Of a DNA stretch of 64,000 nt, positions 25,523 to 34,579 are shown piece by piece. The position numbers were made by a program, and so were the translations under genes. The stretch spans positions 393,256 to 457,255 of the forward strand of contig NZ_LMSS01000006.1 in assembly GCF_001429605.1 (NCBI RefSeq), read 5' to 3'. The notes beneath the pieces were generated by a model. It was not told where the DNA came from and did not search any database. It saw only the letters and a list, made by a program, of their open reading frames with translations. This stretch comes from Phycicoccus sp. Soil802. GTDB lineage: Bacteria; Actinomycetota; Actinomycetes; Actinomycetales; Dermatophilaceae. Within the stretch, counting starts at the first letter, position 1; every line of letters begins with the position of its first letter.

Positions 25523-28087
25523 TTGCCTGGCATGAACCTCACCCGCGACGAGGCCACCGCCCGCGCCGCTGTCATCGCCGTCGACCACTACGACGTCACC
25601 CTGGACCTGACCACCTCGGACACGACGTTCCGGAGCACGACCACGATCACGTTCACGAGCGCCGAGCCCGGCGTCGAGACGTTCGTCGACCTGATCGCCC
25701 CGTCCGTGGAAGCGATCACCCTGAACGGCGAGCCGCTCGACCCGGCCACCCACTTCGACGGCGTGCGCGTCCGGGTCCCGGCCACGGCGGAGCGCAACAC
25801 GCTCACGGTCGACGCCACCGCGGCATACATGAACACCGGCGAGGGGCTGCACCGCTTCACCGACCCGGTGGACGGGGAGGTCTACCTCTACTCGCAGTTC
25901 GAGGTGGCCGACTGCCGCCGGATGTTCGCGGTCTTCGAGCAGCCCGACCTCAAGGCGACCTTCGCGTTCACCGTGACCGCCCCGGACCACTGGCAGGTGG
26001 TGTCCAACTCCCCCACCCCCGAGCCGACGCCGGTGCGTGCCGGCGTGGCCACGTGGGCGTTCGGCACGACCGCGCGGATGTCCTGCTACATCACCGCGCT
26101 CGTCGCCGGCCCCTACGCCGTGGTGCGCGACGAGGTGGAGACCCGCCGCGGCACGGTGCCCCTGGGGATCTTCTGCCGCCAGTCGCTGCTGGAGCACCTG
26201 GACGCCGACAACGTCTTCGCCTGCACCAAGCTCGGCTTCGCCTTCTTCGAGGAGGAGTTCGACTGCGAGTACCCGTTCGAGAAGTACGACCAGCTCTTCA
26301 CTCCCGAGTACAACATGGGCGCGATGGAGAACGCCGGCGCCGTCACCATCAGCGAGATCTACGTCTTCCGCTCGAAGGTGACCGAGGCCCTCGTCGAGCG
26401 TCGCGCGCTCACCCTGCTCCACGAGCTGGCCCACATGTGGTTCGGCAACCTCGTGACGATGAAGTGGTGGAACGACCTGTGGCTCAACGAGTCGTTCGCC
26501 GAGTGGGCCTCGACCACCTGCCAGGCGGAGGCCACCGAGTGGACCAGCGCCTGGACCACCTTCGGCACCTCCGAGAAGTCCTGGGCCTACCGCCAGGACC
26601 AGCTGTCCTCGACCCACCCGATCGTCGCGCCGATCCGCGACCTGCAGGACGTCGAGGTCAACTTCGACGGGATCACCTATGCCAAGGGCGCCTCGGTGCT
26701 CAAGCAGCTGGTCGCCTACGTCGGCCGCGAGCCGTTCACCGCCGGTCTGCGGGCCTACTTCGCCAAGCACGCCTGGGGCAACACCCGGCTCGAGGACCTG
26801 CTGCGCGAGCTCGAGGCCACCTCCGGGCGCGACCTGGGATCCTGGTCGAAGCTGTGGCTGGAGACCGCCGGCGTCAACACCCTCCACCCCGAGATCGACA
26901 CCGATGACCAGGGTCTGGTCTCCTCCGCGCGGATCGTCCAGACCTACGCCGAGGGGTTCGAGACGCTGCGTCCGCACCGCCTGGCCGTGGGCCTGTACGA
27001 CGTCGACGACAGCGCCCCCGGCGGTGGCGCGCTGGTCCGCACCGACCGGATCGAGCTCGACGTCGACGGGGAGTCCACCGACCTGCCGCAGCTGGTCGGT
27101 CGCCCGGCCCCCGACCTGCTCCTCGTCAACGACGACGACCTCGCCTACGCCAAGATCCGCCTCGACGAGCGTTCGCTCGCGACCGCCCTGGCGCACCCGC
27201 GCGGGTTCCAGGACAGCCTGCCCCGCGCCCTCGTCCTCGGCGCCGCGTGGGACATGACCCGCGACGCCGAGATGTCGGCCCGCGACTTCGCGGCGCTCGT
27301 CCTCGCCTCGCTCCCCGGCGAGACCGACTCGACCCTGCTCCGGGTGCTCCTGGGCCAGCTGCAGACGGCGTTGCACCTCTATGTCGCGCCGGCCCACCGC
27401 GAGGCGGCGCTCGCGAGCGCCGCCCGCGACCTGCGGGCCCTCGCTGTGGCCGCCGAGCCCGGCAGTGACGCCCAGCTCCAGCTGGTCGGGGCGTATGCCG
27501 CGCACCAGCGCGGTGGCGAAGACGCGGCATACCTGCGTGGCCTCCTCGACGGCACGGAGGTGCTGGACGGCCTCGCCATCGACACCGACATGCGCTGGCG
27601 ACTGCTCACCACGCTCGCCGCCTGTGGCGCGGCGACGACGGCCGACATCGACGCCGAGCTGGCGCGCGACAACACGGCCACCGGGCGCGAGCACGCCGAG
27701 CAGGCCCGCGCGTCCTTCCCGACCGCCGAGGCCAAGGCCGAGGCCTGGCGCCGTGGCGTGGAGGAGACCGGTCTGCCCAACTCGATCCTCGAGTCGGTCG
27801 CCGCCGGCTTCGCGACGGTGCACGACAACACGCTCCTGGAGCCCTACGTCGAGAAGTACCACGCGATGCTCGACACCGTGGAGGGCAAGGGGTCGCACGC
27901 CATCATCGAGATCCTGGTCCGCGGCTTCTACCCCACGGTCCTGGCCGACCAGCGGCTCCACGACGCCACCGAGGCCTGGCTGTTGGCGCACCCCGACGCG
28001 CCCGCGGCCCTGCGCCGCCTGGTCACGGAGAACCGCGACCCGATCGCCCGCGCCCTGCGCGCGCAGCAGCGTGATGCCGATGCCTGA
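25523..28087 (+). CDS. pepN: Aminopeptidase N (M1 zinc metallopeptidase)
   Basis: An 854-aa cytosolic aminopeptidase. The substrate N-terminus motif GAMEN starts at residue 266. The zinc motif HELAH is at 300-304, with Glu323 18 residues later (NESFAEW). The C-terminal ERAP1-like helical domain takes up the last 350 residues. The start is probably TTG 25523 (peptide LPGMNLTRDEA) because AGGAG lies 5 nt before it and actinobacterial PepN usually begins with a similar PG-NLTR string; ATG 25532 is the alternative. The mscS start overlaps its stop, so pepN, mscS and glbO form one unit. Confidence 0.95.
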   Translation: MPGMNLTRDEATARAAVIAVDHYDVTLDLTTSDTTFRSTTTITFTSAEPGVETFVDLIAPSVEAITLNGEPLDPATHFDGVRVRVPATAERNTLTVDATAAYMNTGEGLHRFTDPVDGEVYLYSQFEVADCRRMFAVFEQPDLKATFAFTVTAPDHWQVVSNSPTPEPTPVRAGVATWAFGTTARMSCYITALVAGPYAVVRDEVETRRGTVPLGIFCRQSLLEHLDADNVFACTKLGFAFFEEEFDCEYPFEKYDQLFTPEYNMGAMENAGAVTISEIYVFRSKVTEALVERRALTLLHELAHMWFGNLVTMKWWNDLWLNESFAEWASTTCQAEATEWTSAWTTFGTSEKSWAYRQDQLSSTHPIVAPIRDLQDVEVNFDGITYAKGASVLKQLVAYVGREPFTAGLRAYFAKHAWGNTRLEDLLRELEATSGRDLGSWSKLWLETAGVNTLHPEIDTDDQGLVSSARIVQTYAEGFETLRPHRLAVGLYDVDDSAPGGGALVRTDRIELDVDGESTDLPQLVGRPAPDLLLVNDDDLAYAKIRLDERSLATALAHPRGFQDSLPRALVLGAAWDMTRDAEMSARDFAALVLASLPGETDSTLLRVLLGQLQTALHLYVAPAHREAALASAARDLRALAVAAEPGSDAQLQLVGAYAAHQRGGEDAAYLRGLLDGTEVLDGLAIDTDMRWRLLTTLAACGAATTADIDAELARDNTATGREHAEQARASFPTAEAKAEAWRRGVEETGLPNSILESVAAGFATVHDNTLLEPYVEKYHAMLDTVEGKGSHAIIEILVRGFYPTVLADQRLHDATEAWLLAHPDAPAALRRLVTENRDPIARALRAQQRDADA

Positions 28088-29024
28088 GAGGTTCTTGGAC
28101 GGGTTCAACCTGCATGCCCTGCTCGAGGTCACTCCCCACTCGGCCTGGGACTGGTTCACCGGCCAGCCGTTGGACATCGTCATCACGGTGGTCGCGGCCG
28201 TCATCCTCCGCTGGCTGGCGCTGAGATCGATCGGTCGGGTGGTCGCCACGACCCTCGCCCGGTCGGACGCCCGGCGGACCGGCGAGAGCAGCCGGGCGGG
28301 ACGAGTGCTGGCCCAGGCCACCGGCTCGGCCCACGAGCGGCACCGCCAGCGCACCCTGACCATGGGCTCGCTGCTGCGGAGCATGGTCACCTTCGTCGTC
28401 GTCATGGTCACGGTCCTCACGATCCTGACCACGGTGGGGATCAACCTCGGACCGGTGCTCGCCACGGCCGGGGTCGGCGGTGTGGCGCTCGGGTTCGGCG
28501 CCCAGAGCCTCGTCAAGGACTTCCTCTCGGGCATCTTCATGATCCTCGAGGACCAGTACGGCGTCGGTGACGTCGTCGACACCGGCGAGGCCATCGGCAC
28601 CGTCGAGGAGGTCTCGCTGCGAGTCACCCGGCTGCGCGACGGCCAGGGCGTGGTCTGGTACATCCGCAACGGCGAGATCATCCGGATCGGCAACAAGAGC
28701 CAGGGCTGGTCCACCGCGATGGTCGACATCCCGGTCGCCTACTCCGAGAACCTCGACAAGGTGATCCCGCTGATCCGCACCGTGGTCCACGAGCTCGACC
28801 AGAGCCCCGACTGGACCGACAAGCTGCTGGAGGAGCCCCAGGTCGTCGGGGTCGAGTCGATGACCGGCTCGGTCGTGACGATCCGCGTGATCGCCAAGAC
28901 CGCCCCCGAGCAGCAGTACGGCGTCTCGCGCGAGATCCGCGAGCGGGTCAAGGCCGCCTTCGACGAGAACGGCGTCAAGGCCCCGGTCATGACGCCCTTC
29001 GGCCCCGCGGCAGGCGCCCGATGA
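28074..29024 (+). CDS. mscS: Small-conductance mechanosensitive channel (MscS family)
   Basis: A 316-aa channel. It has about three membrane helices: about residues 28-48, 98-120, and the pore helix around 126-160 with the Gly/Ala-rich [20 protein letters not shown] beta domain ([26 protein letters not shown]) and an alpha/beta C-terminal vestibule follow. The channel releases solutes at hypo-osmotic shock. Candidate starts are GTG 28071, ATG 28074 and ATG 28080; all overlap the end of pepN. Its stop overlaps the globin ATG (ATGA). Confidence 0.93.
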   Translation: MPMPERFLDGFNLHALLEVTPHSAWDWFTGQPLDIVITVVAAVILRWLALRSIGRVVATTLARSDARRTGESSRAGRVLAQATGSAHERHRQRTLTMGSLLRSMVTFVVVMVTVLTILTTVGINLGPVLATAGVGGVALGFGAQSLVKDFLSGIFMILEDQYGVGDVVDTGEAIGTVEEVSLRVTRLRDGQGVVWYIRNGEIIRIGNKSQGWSTAMVDIPVAYSENLDKVIPLIRTVVHELDQSPDWTDKLLEEPQVVGVESMTGSVVTIRVIAKTAPEQQYGVSREIRERVKAAFDENGVKAPVMTPFGPAAGAR

Positions 29025-29431
29025 GCATCCAGTCGCCCGGTGGCGAGCAGTTCGGCAGCTTCTACGACCAGGTCGGCGGGCACGAGACCTTCCGCAAGCT
29101 GGTCCACGAGTTCTACCGGGGAGTGGCCACCGACCCCCCGCTGCGCGCCCTCTACCCCGAGGACGACCTCGGACCGGCCGAGGAGCGGTTCCGGATGTTC
29201 CTCGAGCAGTACTGGGGTGGCCCGACCACCTACTCCGACCAACGTGGCCACCCCCGGCTGCGGATGCGGCACCACCCGTTCAAGGTGACCCCTCTGCAGC
29301 GCGACCGCTGGCTGCACCACATCATGGCCGCGGTCGACACCCTCGACCTCCCCCCGGCGAACGACCTGCTGCTGCGCGACTACCTCGAGCGCGCCGCCCA
29401 CTCGATGGTGAACTCGCTCGACGAGGACTGA
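29021..29431 (+). CDS. glbO: Group II truncated hemoglobin (trHbO type)
   Basis: A 136-aa globin. It shows the TrHb2 pattern: [22 protein letters not shown], then LRALYPEDD, the [29 protein letters not shown] segment with the proximal His, and a Trp in the G helix (DRWLHH). It binds O2 or NO. Pairing pepN-mscS-glbO is frequent in actinobacteria. The ATG overlaps the mscS TGA. A hairpin at 29454-29476 follows. Confidence 0.93.
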   Translation: MSIQSPGGEQFGSFYDQVGGHETFRKLVHEFYRGVATDPPLRALYPEDDLGPAEERFRMFLEQYWGGPTTYSDQRGHPRLRMRHHPFKVTPLQRDRWLHHIMAAVDTLDLPPANDLLLRDYLERAAHSMVNSLDED

Positions 29432-29453
29432 CCCACCGCTCACGGTGCGGGGT

Positions 29454-29476
29454 GCCGCGTGGCCCGGCCACGCGGC
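29454..29476 (+). terminator. 9-bp terminator hairpin after glbO overlapping a GTATGCCG word
   Basis: GCCGCGTGG (29454-29462) pairs with CCACGCGGC (29468-29476). The right arm runs into CGGCATAC, the reverse complement of the over-represented word. Confidence 0.6.
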
Positions 29477-29533
29477 ATACCCTCCGGCTCGCGGGTGGTT
29501 CCGCTGGGCAAGACGGTGGCAGGCTGGTTTCCC

Positions 29534-29545
29534 CGAACGCGTTCG
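29534..29545. promoter_or_regulatory. LacI-type operator CGAACGCGTTCG before the alpha-glucosidase gene
   Basis: A perfect 12-bp palindrome with a CG centre lies 21 nt upstream of the GTG of the GH13 gene. This form is typical of LacI/GalR-family maltose or glucoside regulators. No LacI gene is adjacent; the regulator at 12059 has a different box (CGAATCGATTCG). Confidence 0.65.
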
Positions 29546-29565
29546 ATGCGTCAGCATTGTCTCCC

Positions 29566-31266
29566 GTGACGACGACCCTCTCCACGCACCTCATCCACCC
29601 CGCAGCCTCGGCCGACGCAGCCTGGTGGCGGCACGCCGTGATCTACCAGATCTACCCCAGGTCCTGGGCCGACGCCGACGGTGACGGCATCGGCGACCTG
29701 CCCGGTGTCACCGCCCGGCTCGACTACCTCAAGGCGCTCGGCGTCGACGCCGTGTGGTTCAGCCCGTTCTACAAGTCGCCCCAGGCCGATGCGGGCTACG
29801 ACGTCGCCGACTACCGCGACATCGACGACCTGTTCGGCACGCTCGAGGACGCCGACGCGATGGTCGCGCGGGCCCACGAGCTCGGTCTGAAGGTGATCGT
29901 CGACCTCGTCCCCAACCACACCAGCGACGAGCACGAGTGGTTCCAGGCGGCGCTCGCCGCCGCACCCGGCAGCCCGGAGCGCGACCGCTACATCTTCCGC
30001 GACGGCAAGGGCCCGGACGGCGCCCTGCCGCCCAACGACTGGCACTCGGTCTTCGGCGGCAACGGCTGGACGCGCATCACCGAGGCCGACGGACAGCCCG
30101 GCCAGTGGTACCTCCACCTGTTCGACACCAAGCAGCCCGACCTCAACTGGGACAACCCCGAGGTCGGCGACGAGTTCGAGTCGATCCTGCGCTTCTGGCT
30201 CGACCGCGGCATCGACGGCTTCCGGGTCGACGTGGCGCACGGCCTCATCAAGGAGAAGGGGCTGCCCGACTACGACGCCGAGCTGCACATCCTCGACGGC
30301 GAGGTGAAGCCCGGCGCCCCGATGCCGCCGATGTGGGACCAGGACCCGGTCCACGACGTCTACCGCCGTTGGCACAAGGTGCTGGCCGAGTACGGCGAGC
30401 CCGACCGGATCCTCGTGGCCGAGGCCTGGGTGCGACCCCAGGAGCGCGCGGTGCGCTACATCCGCCCGGACGAGATGCACCAGACGTTCAACTTCGACTT
30501 CCTGCAGAGCCAGTGGCGCGCCGAGGACCTGCGCGAGGTGATCGAGTCCTCGCTCGCGGCGGCCGACTCCGTGGGCGCCCCCAGCACCTGGGTGCTGTCC
30601 AACCACGACGTGGTGCGGCACGCCTCCAGGCTGGGCCTGCCGGTCGGCGAGCGCCGGCCCAACGGCATCAGCGCCGAGGACCCGCAGCCCGACCGGGCGC
30701 TCGGGCTCCGGCGGGCGCGGGCGGCGACCACGCTCATGCTCGCCCTGCCGGGTGGGGCCTACCTCTACCAGGCCGAGGAGCTTGGCCTGCCCGACTCCAC
30801 CGACATGCCCGGCGAGTTCCGCCAGGACCCGACCTTCATCCGCAGCAAGGGCAAGGAGATCGGCCGCGACGGGTGTCGCGTCCCGATCCCGTGGGAGAAG
30901 GACGCGCCGTCGTTCGGCTTCGGTCCCACCGACCAGACCTGGCTCCCGCAGCCCGCGATCTACGGCGACTACGCCGTCGACCAGCAGGACGGCGTGGAGG
31001 GGTCGACGCTCGAGCTCTACCGCACCCTGCTGCGGACGCGGCGCGACCGCCAGCTCGGCACGGGTGGGCTGCGGTTCGCGGAGGGCTTCGGCGACGAGGT
31101 GGTCGCCCTGGTCAACACGGGCCAGGGCCAGGACACCCTCGTCATCGCGAACCTCGGCACCGAGCCGGTGGCGCTGCCCGACGGCGCGACCGTCGTGGTG
31201 GCCTCGGGCGACCTGACCGACGACGGCCTGGTGCCGACCGACACGACGGTCTGGGCCGCTCTCTGA
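29566..31266 (+). CDS. Alpha-glucosidase (GH13, oligo-1,6-/alpha-1,4-glucosidase type)
   Basis: A 566-aa (beta/alpha)8 glycoside hydrolase. Conserved regions are IVDLVPNHTS (about 111-120), GFRVD with nucleophile Asp222, AEAW with acid/base Glu286, and SNHD with Asp348. It hydrolyses malto- or isomalto-oligosaccharides in the cytosol; the exact linkage cannot be decided from these motifs. GTG 29566 was chosen because the conserved WWRHAVIYQIYPRSW starts 19 residues on. Upstream is a LacI-type palindrome and downstream a 20-bp perfect terminator, so it is a single-gene unit, probably induced by maltose or related sugars. It may supply glucose from oligosaccharides released by the treXYZ pathway. 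Confidence 0.9.
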   Translation: MTTTLSTHLIHPAASADAAWWRHAVIYQIYPRSWADADGDGIGDLPGVTARLDYLKALGVDAVWFSPFYKSPQADAGYDVADYRDIDDLFGTLEDADAMVARAHELGLKVIVDLVPNHTSDEHEWFQAALAAAPGSPERDRYIFRDGKGPDGALPPNDWHSVFGGNGWTRITEADGQPGQWYLHLFDTKQPDLNWDNPEVGDEFESILRFWLDRGIDGFRVDVAHGLIKEKGLPDYDAELHILDGEVKPGAPMPPMWDQDPVHDVYRRWHKVLAEYGEPDRILVAEAWVRPQERAVRYIRPDEMHQTFNFDFLQSQWRAEDLREVIESSLAAADSVGAPSTWVLSNHDVVRHASRLGLPVGERRPNGISAEDPQPDRALGLRRARAATTLMLALPGGAYLYQAEELGLPDSTDMPGEFRQDPTFIRSKGKEIGRDGCRVPIPWEKDAPSFGFGPTDQTWLPQPAIYGDYAVDQQDGVEGSTLELYRTLLRTRRDRQLGTGGLRFAEGFGDEVVALVNTGQGQDTLVIANLGTEPVALPDGATVVVASGDLTDDGLVPTDTTVWAAL

Positions 31267-31283
31267 CGTGACCCTCACCCTCA

Positions 31284-31327
31284 TTCGATGTGAACGCGCC
31301 GGGAATCCCCGGCGCGTTCACATCGAA
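31284..31327 (+). terminator. Perfect 20-bp terminator hairpin after the alpha-glucosidase
   Basis: Arms 31284-31303 and 31308-31327 are fully complementary around AATC. The top of the stem is GCGCCGGG. It starts 18 nt after the stop. Confidence 0.85.
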
Positions 31328-31353
31328 CCGGCTGACGGAGTCGGGTCGTGGCA

Positions 31354-31359
31354 CAGAAT
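31354..31359 (+). promoter_or_regulatory. -10-like CAGAAT before glpQ
   Basis: CAGAAT ends 6 nt before GTG 31366, matching the leaderless spacing at other genes, and supports that start. Confidence 0.4.
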
Positions 31360-31365
31360 GGGCGC

Positions 31366-32160
31366 GTGAGAGCCGCGGACTTCGCCTTCTTCGACGCCCC
31401 GACCCCCATCGGGCTGGCGCACCGGGGTGGGGCGAAGCTCGCGGCCAACCTGCACCTCGAGAACACCCTCGCGGCCTTCCGCGAGGCGGTACGGATGGGT
31501 TACCGCTACCTCGAGACCGACGTGCACGCCACGGTGGACGGCACGCTGCTCGCCTTCCACGACCTGCGGCTCGACCGGGTCACCGACCAGCGTGGCGTGA
31601 TCGCCGACCTCCCGTATGCCGCGGTGCGGGTCGCCCGGATCCACGGCACCGAGCCGATCCCCCTGCTCTCGGACCTGCTCGAGGAGTTTCCGGACACCCG
31701 GATCAACATCGACGTCAAGGCGCCGGGAGCCATCGAGCCCCTGGCCGAGGTGATCCGTCGACACAGGGCGATCGACCGCGTCTGCGTCGGCTCGTTCTCC
31801 GACCGGCGGCTGCGGGCCGTGCGCCGGCTCCTCGGACCGGGGTTGGCCACCGCGACCGGACCGGCTGAGGTGGCCGCCCTGCGCCTGGCCCCCCAGCGGG
31901 TCGCCTCGTGGCTGCGCTCCCCCGCGGCCGTCCTGCAGATCCCGACCGGGCACCTCGTCGGCGGTCGTCGCCTCGACCTGGTCACGCCGGGGCTGGTCGA
32001 GCGGGTGCACGCGATGGGCAAGCACGTCCACGTCTGGACCATCGACGACGCCGACGAGATGCACCGGCTCTTCGACCTCGGCGTGGACGGCATCGTGTCC
32101 GACCGCATCGACACCCTCGCCGACGTCCTGACCGAGCGCGGCGTACCGTTGCGCCAGTGA
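31366..32160 (+). CDS. glpQ: Glycerophosphodiester phosphodiesterase
   Basis: A 264-aa cytosolic GDPD-family enzyme that splits glycerophosphodiesters into an alcohol and glycerol-3-phosphate. Catalytic and metal residues visible are His19-Arg20 (AHRGG), Glu32 (ENTLAAF), Glu50 and Asp52 (LETDVH) and His65 (FHD). The C-terminal TIDDADEM and GVDGIVSDR strings are typical. No signal peptide is present. I prefer GTG 31366 over GTG 31348 because of the CAGAAT 6 nt upstream and the conserved start of the domain. The stop overlaps the following MFS start (GTGA). Confidence 0.92.
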   Translation: MRAADFAFFDAPTPIGLAHRGGAKLAANLHLENTLAAFREAVRMGYRYLETDVHATVDGTLLAFHDLRLDRVTDQRGVIADLPYAAVRVARIHGTEPIPLLSDLLEEFPDTRINIDVKAPGAIEPLAEVIRRHRAIDRVCVGSFSDRRLRAVRRLLGPGLATATGPAEVAALRLAPQRVASWLRSPAAVLQIPTGHLVGGRRLDLVTPGLVERVHAMGKHVHVWTIDDADEMHRLFDLGVDGIVSDRIDTLADVLTERGVPLRQ

Positions 32161-33593
32161 CCACGCCCACCCCACACCCTGCCCCGGAGGGTGTCGAGGA
32201 TGCTGGTCCGGGCAGCGCACCCGAGGCGCGTGTCGGCGTCTTCCACCCGCGCTACGTGCTGCTGTCCGTCTCCCTGCTGGCGCTGATCACGGTGATCGCC
32301 TTCGAGGGCATGGCGGTCTCCACGGCGATGCCGGACGCCGCCCGCGAGCTCGACGCGGTGCGGTCCTACGGGCTCGCCTTCTCGGTCATGCTGACGACCC
32401 AGCTGCTCGGCATCGTGCTGGCCGGTGTCTGGTGCGACCGGTTGGGTCCGCTGCCCTCCCTCTTCGCGGGCCAGCTCCTGTTCGCGGCCGGGTGCGGCCT
32501 GTGTGGCGGCTCGCAGTCGTTCGGGCCGTTCCTCGCCGGGCGTGGGGTCGCCGGCCTGGGAGCCGGGCTGATCATCGTCGCCGGCTACGTCGTCATCGGC
32601 CGGGCCTACCCGGAGTCGTTGCGGCCCAAGGTGTTCAGCGTGATCTCCGCCGCGTGGGTGCTGCCCTCGCTGCTGGGTCCACCGGTCGCCGCATGGGTCA
32701 CGACGACGTGGTCCTGGCGCTGGGTCTTCTGGCTCGTGGTCGTGCCGGTCGTCGCCGCCCTCGCGCTGGTCTTCGCCCGGCGCGCACAGATCGCAGCCGC
32801 CGACGAGGGTATCGACGAGTCGAGCCGCGACCACCGCGAGCACGCCCGGGCAGCGTGGTTCGGGGTGCTCATCGCGGTGTCCGCGGGCGCCCTCCAGTGG
32901 GGCACCCACGACCTCGAGCTCAGCTGGTCGACCAAGACCGCGGTCGCCGTCCTCGGTGTGGCGGGGATCGCCGCCACCGCACCGATGCTCCTGCCGCGCG
33001 GCACCTGGCTGCTGCGTCGCGGGCTGCCGTCGGTGATGCTGGCGCGCTTCCTGCTGACCTGTTCGTTCTTCGGCACGATCACCTACATCCCGCTCATGCT
33101 GGTCAACGAGCGTGGTCAGACCCTCGCGACGGCCGGCACGATCCTGGCGGTCGGGTCGCTCGGGTGGTCCACCGGTTCGTGGGTGCAGGGCCGCGACCGC
33201 TGGGCCGGGCGTCGCCACCAGCTCGTGGTCGCCGGTGGCGTGCTGCTGACCGCGGGCCTGCTCGCGATCGTGGCGGTCGCGCAGTTCGCCTGGCCTCCGT
33301 GGCTGATCGCCGTGGCGCTCGTCTCCTGCGGCATGGGCATGGGCCTGGGCACCGCGAGCCTCTCGGTGCTCTCACTCACCCTCACGTCGCCTGCCGACCA
33401 CGGCACGACGTCGTCGTCGCTCCAGCTCGCCGACGTCCTGGGCTCGGTGCTCGGCATCGCCGCCGCCGGCGCGGTCTTCGCGGCCCGGCACACGACCGCC
33501 GGCCAGGACGTCCCGGTGTTCGTGAGCATGTGGCTGGGACTCAGCGTCGTCGCCGCCCTGGTCGTGGTCGCCGGTCAGCGGATCAGGACCTGA
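32157..33593 (+). CDS. MFS transporter (14-TM drug-efflux-like)
   Basis: A 478-aa membrane protein with about 14 hydrophobic segments. It has CDRLGPLPS after helix 2 and the helix-5 region LGAGLIIVAGYVVIGRAYPE, in the manner of EmrB/QacA-type transporters. The GTG at 32157 overlaps the glpQ stop. Its last codons (VVAGQRIRT and stop) lie inside a 31-bp sequence that is repeated at 36289-36319 and overlap the convergent dehydrogenase gene by 19 nt. The substrate is unknown; linkage to glpQ may be positional only. Confidence 0.87.
   Translation: MTTPTPHPAPEGVEDAGPGSAPEARVGVFHPRYVLLSVSLLALITVIAFEGMAVSTAMPDAARELDAVRSYGLAFSVMLTTQLLGIVLAGVWCDRLGPLPSLFAGQLLFAAGCGLCGGSQSFGPFLAGRGVAGLGAGLIIVAGYVVIGRAYPESLRPKVFSVISAAWVLPSLLGPPVAAWVTTTWSWRWVFWLVVVPVVAALALVFARRAQIAAADEGIDESSRDHREHARAAWFGVLIAVSAGALQWGTHDLELSWSTKTAVAVLGVAGIAATAPMLLPRGTWLLRRGLPSVMLARFLLTCSFFGTITYIPLMLVNERGQTLATAGTILAVGSLGWSTGSWVQGRDRWAGRRHQLVVAGGVLLTAGLLAIVAVAQFAWPPWLIAVALVSCGMGMGLGTASLSVLSLTLTSPADHGTTSSSLQLADVLGSVLGIAAAGAVFAARHTTAGQDVPVFVSMWLGLSVVAALVVVAGQRIRT
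33563..33593. repeat. 31-bp direct repeat, left copy (end of MFS gene)
   Basis: It matches 36289-36319 at 29 of 31 positions, with a 20-bp identical core GCCGGTCAGCGGATCAGGAC. It encodes the MFS C-terminus on the plus strand and the dehydrogenase C-terminus (VLIR, stop) on the minus strand. Confidence 0.9.
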
Positions 33594-34492
33594 GCCCGCG
33601 GCCCCGGCTCCGCACCGCCGGGACGGCTGGACCGCGCCCGGACTGCAGCGATGACCGCGGCCATGTCGAGGCCTCCCCACCCCCCGTCCACGGTCTCGGC
33701 GAACAGGTCGTGCGCCGCATCGGCCAGTGGTGTGGCGACCCCGGCCTGCCGGGCGGCCGAGACCACGAGCTCGGCATTCATGAGCACGTCGGCGGCGCCT
33801 GCCTGCACGGCCCAGTCACCCGCGACCAGCTTGGCCAGCTTGGCGCGGGACACCGTGCTCGCCATCGGCCCCTCGTCGACGACCCGTTGCAACACCTCGA
33901 GGTCGAGCTCGTGCGCGGCCGCGAAGTGGAACGCCTCGACCAGGCCGGTCACCTGGGTGATGAGGAAGAGGTTCACCGCCAGCTTGGTGAGGAGCGCGCT
34001 GCCCACCGGGCCCGTCTCGACGACCGCCCTGCCGAGCGGCGCGAGAAGCGGCGCGACGCGGGACCGCACCGCTGCCTCACCGGCGAGCATGATGACGAGC
34101 TGGGCCGCCTCTGCGACCGGTCGCGACCCCGAGACAGGTGCCTCTGCGTACCAGCCACCGGCTGCCTCGACCTCGCGTCCCAGTGCGACCGAGAAGGACG
34201 GTGACGTGGTCCCGAGGTGGACCACGGTGCGTCCCCGGACCAGGTGGGTGAGCTCTTCGGTGCCTCTCGGCAACGCGGCGTCCACCCCACTCTCCCCGGC
34301 CAGCATGAGCAGGACGACCTCGCTTCGCTCGAAGACCTCGGCCACGTCGACAGCCCTCCGTGCACCCAGGCTCGCGAGGTGGTCGAGCGCCGGTGCCGAG
34401 CGGTTCCACACCACCAGGTCCTGACCTGCTGCGAGCAGGTTCGCCGCCATCGGTCGCCCCATAATGCCCAGCCCGATGAATCCGACCGTCAT
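33575..34492 (-). CDS. NAD(P)-dependent beta-hydroxyacid dehydrogenase-like protein
   Basis: A 305-aa protein of the 6-phosphogluconate/3-hydroxyisobutyrate dehydrogenase family. The Rossmann motif GFIGLGIMGRPMAANL covers residues 4-19. The substrate motif APVSGSRPVAE lies near 118, and the catalytic Lys is in SALLTKLAVNL. ATG 34492 has AGGAGG 7 nt upstream. It is transcribed divergently from a TetR regulator across two identical inverted operators, so it is the regulator's likely target. Homologues include imine reductases and 3-hydroxyisobutyrate dehydrogenases; the substrate is not evident. Its C-terminal VLIR codons are borrowed from the 31-bp repeat. Confidence 0.87.
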   Translation of the reverse strand: MTVGFIGLGIMGRPMAANLLAAGQDLVVWNRSAPALDHLASLGARRAVDVAEVFERSEVVLLMLAGESGVDAALPRGTEELTHLVRGRTVVHLGTTSPSFSVALGREVEAAGGWYAEAPVSGSRPVAEAAQLVIMLAGEAAVRSRVAPLLAPLGRAVVETGPVGSALLTKLAVNLFLITQVTGLVEAFHFAAAHELDLEVLQRVVDEGPMASTVSRAKLAKLVAGDWAVQAGAADVLMNAELVVSAARQAGVATPLADAAHDLFAETVDGGWGGLDMAAVIAAVRARSSRPGGAEPGPRAQVLIR

Positions 34493-34528
34493 GTCGATCC
34501 TCCTGTCCAGGTGTGTCACGACCCTGTC

Positions 34529-34568
34529 ATGACACTTGTCATAGTAGAGCGATCATGACAAGTGTCAT
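34529..34568. promoter_or_regulatory. Two TetR operators between the dehydrogenase and its regulator
   Basis: ATGACACTTGTCAT (34529-34542) and its exact reverse complement ATGACAAGTGTCAT (34555-34568) are 26 bp apart centre to centre. The second overlaps the -10-like TAGTGT (34568-34573) of the tetR gene, giving autorepression. Confidence 0.8.
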
Positions 34569-34579
34569 AGTGTGGGTCG

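Noticed and set aside
25505-28729. A 1074-codon open frame on the minus strand opposite pepN and mscS
   Set aside because: It is the antisense shadow of two clear families in GC-rich DNA. The product is Arg/Gly/Val/Glu-biased with no domain and no ribosome site.
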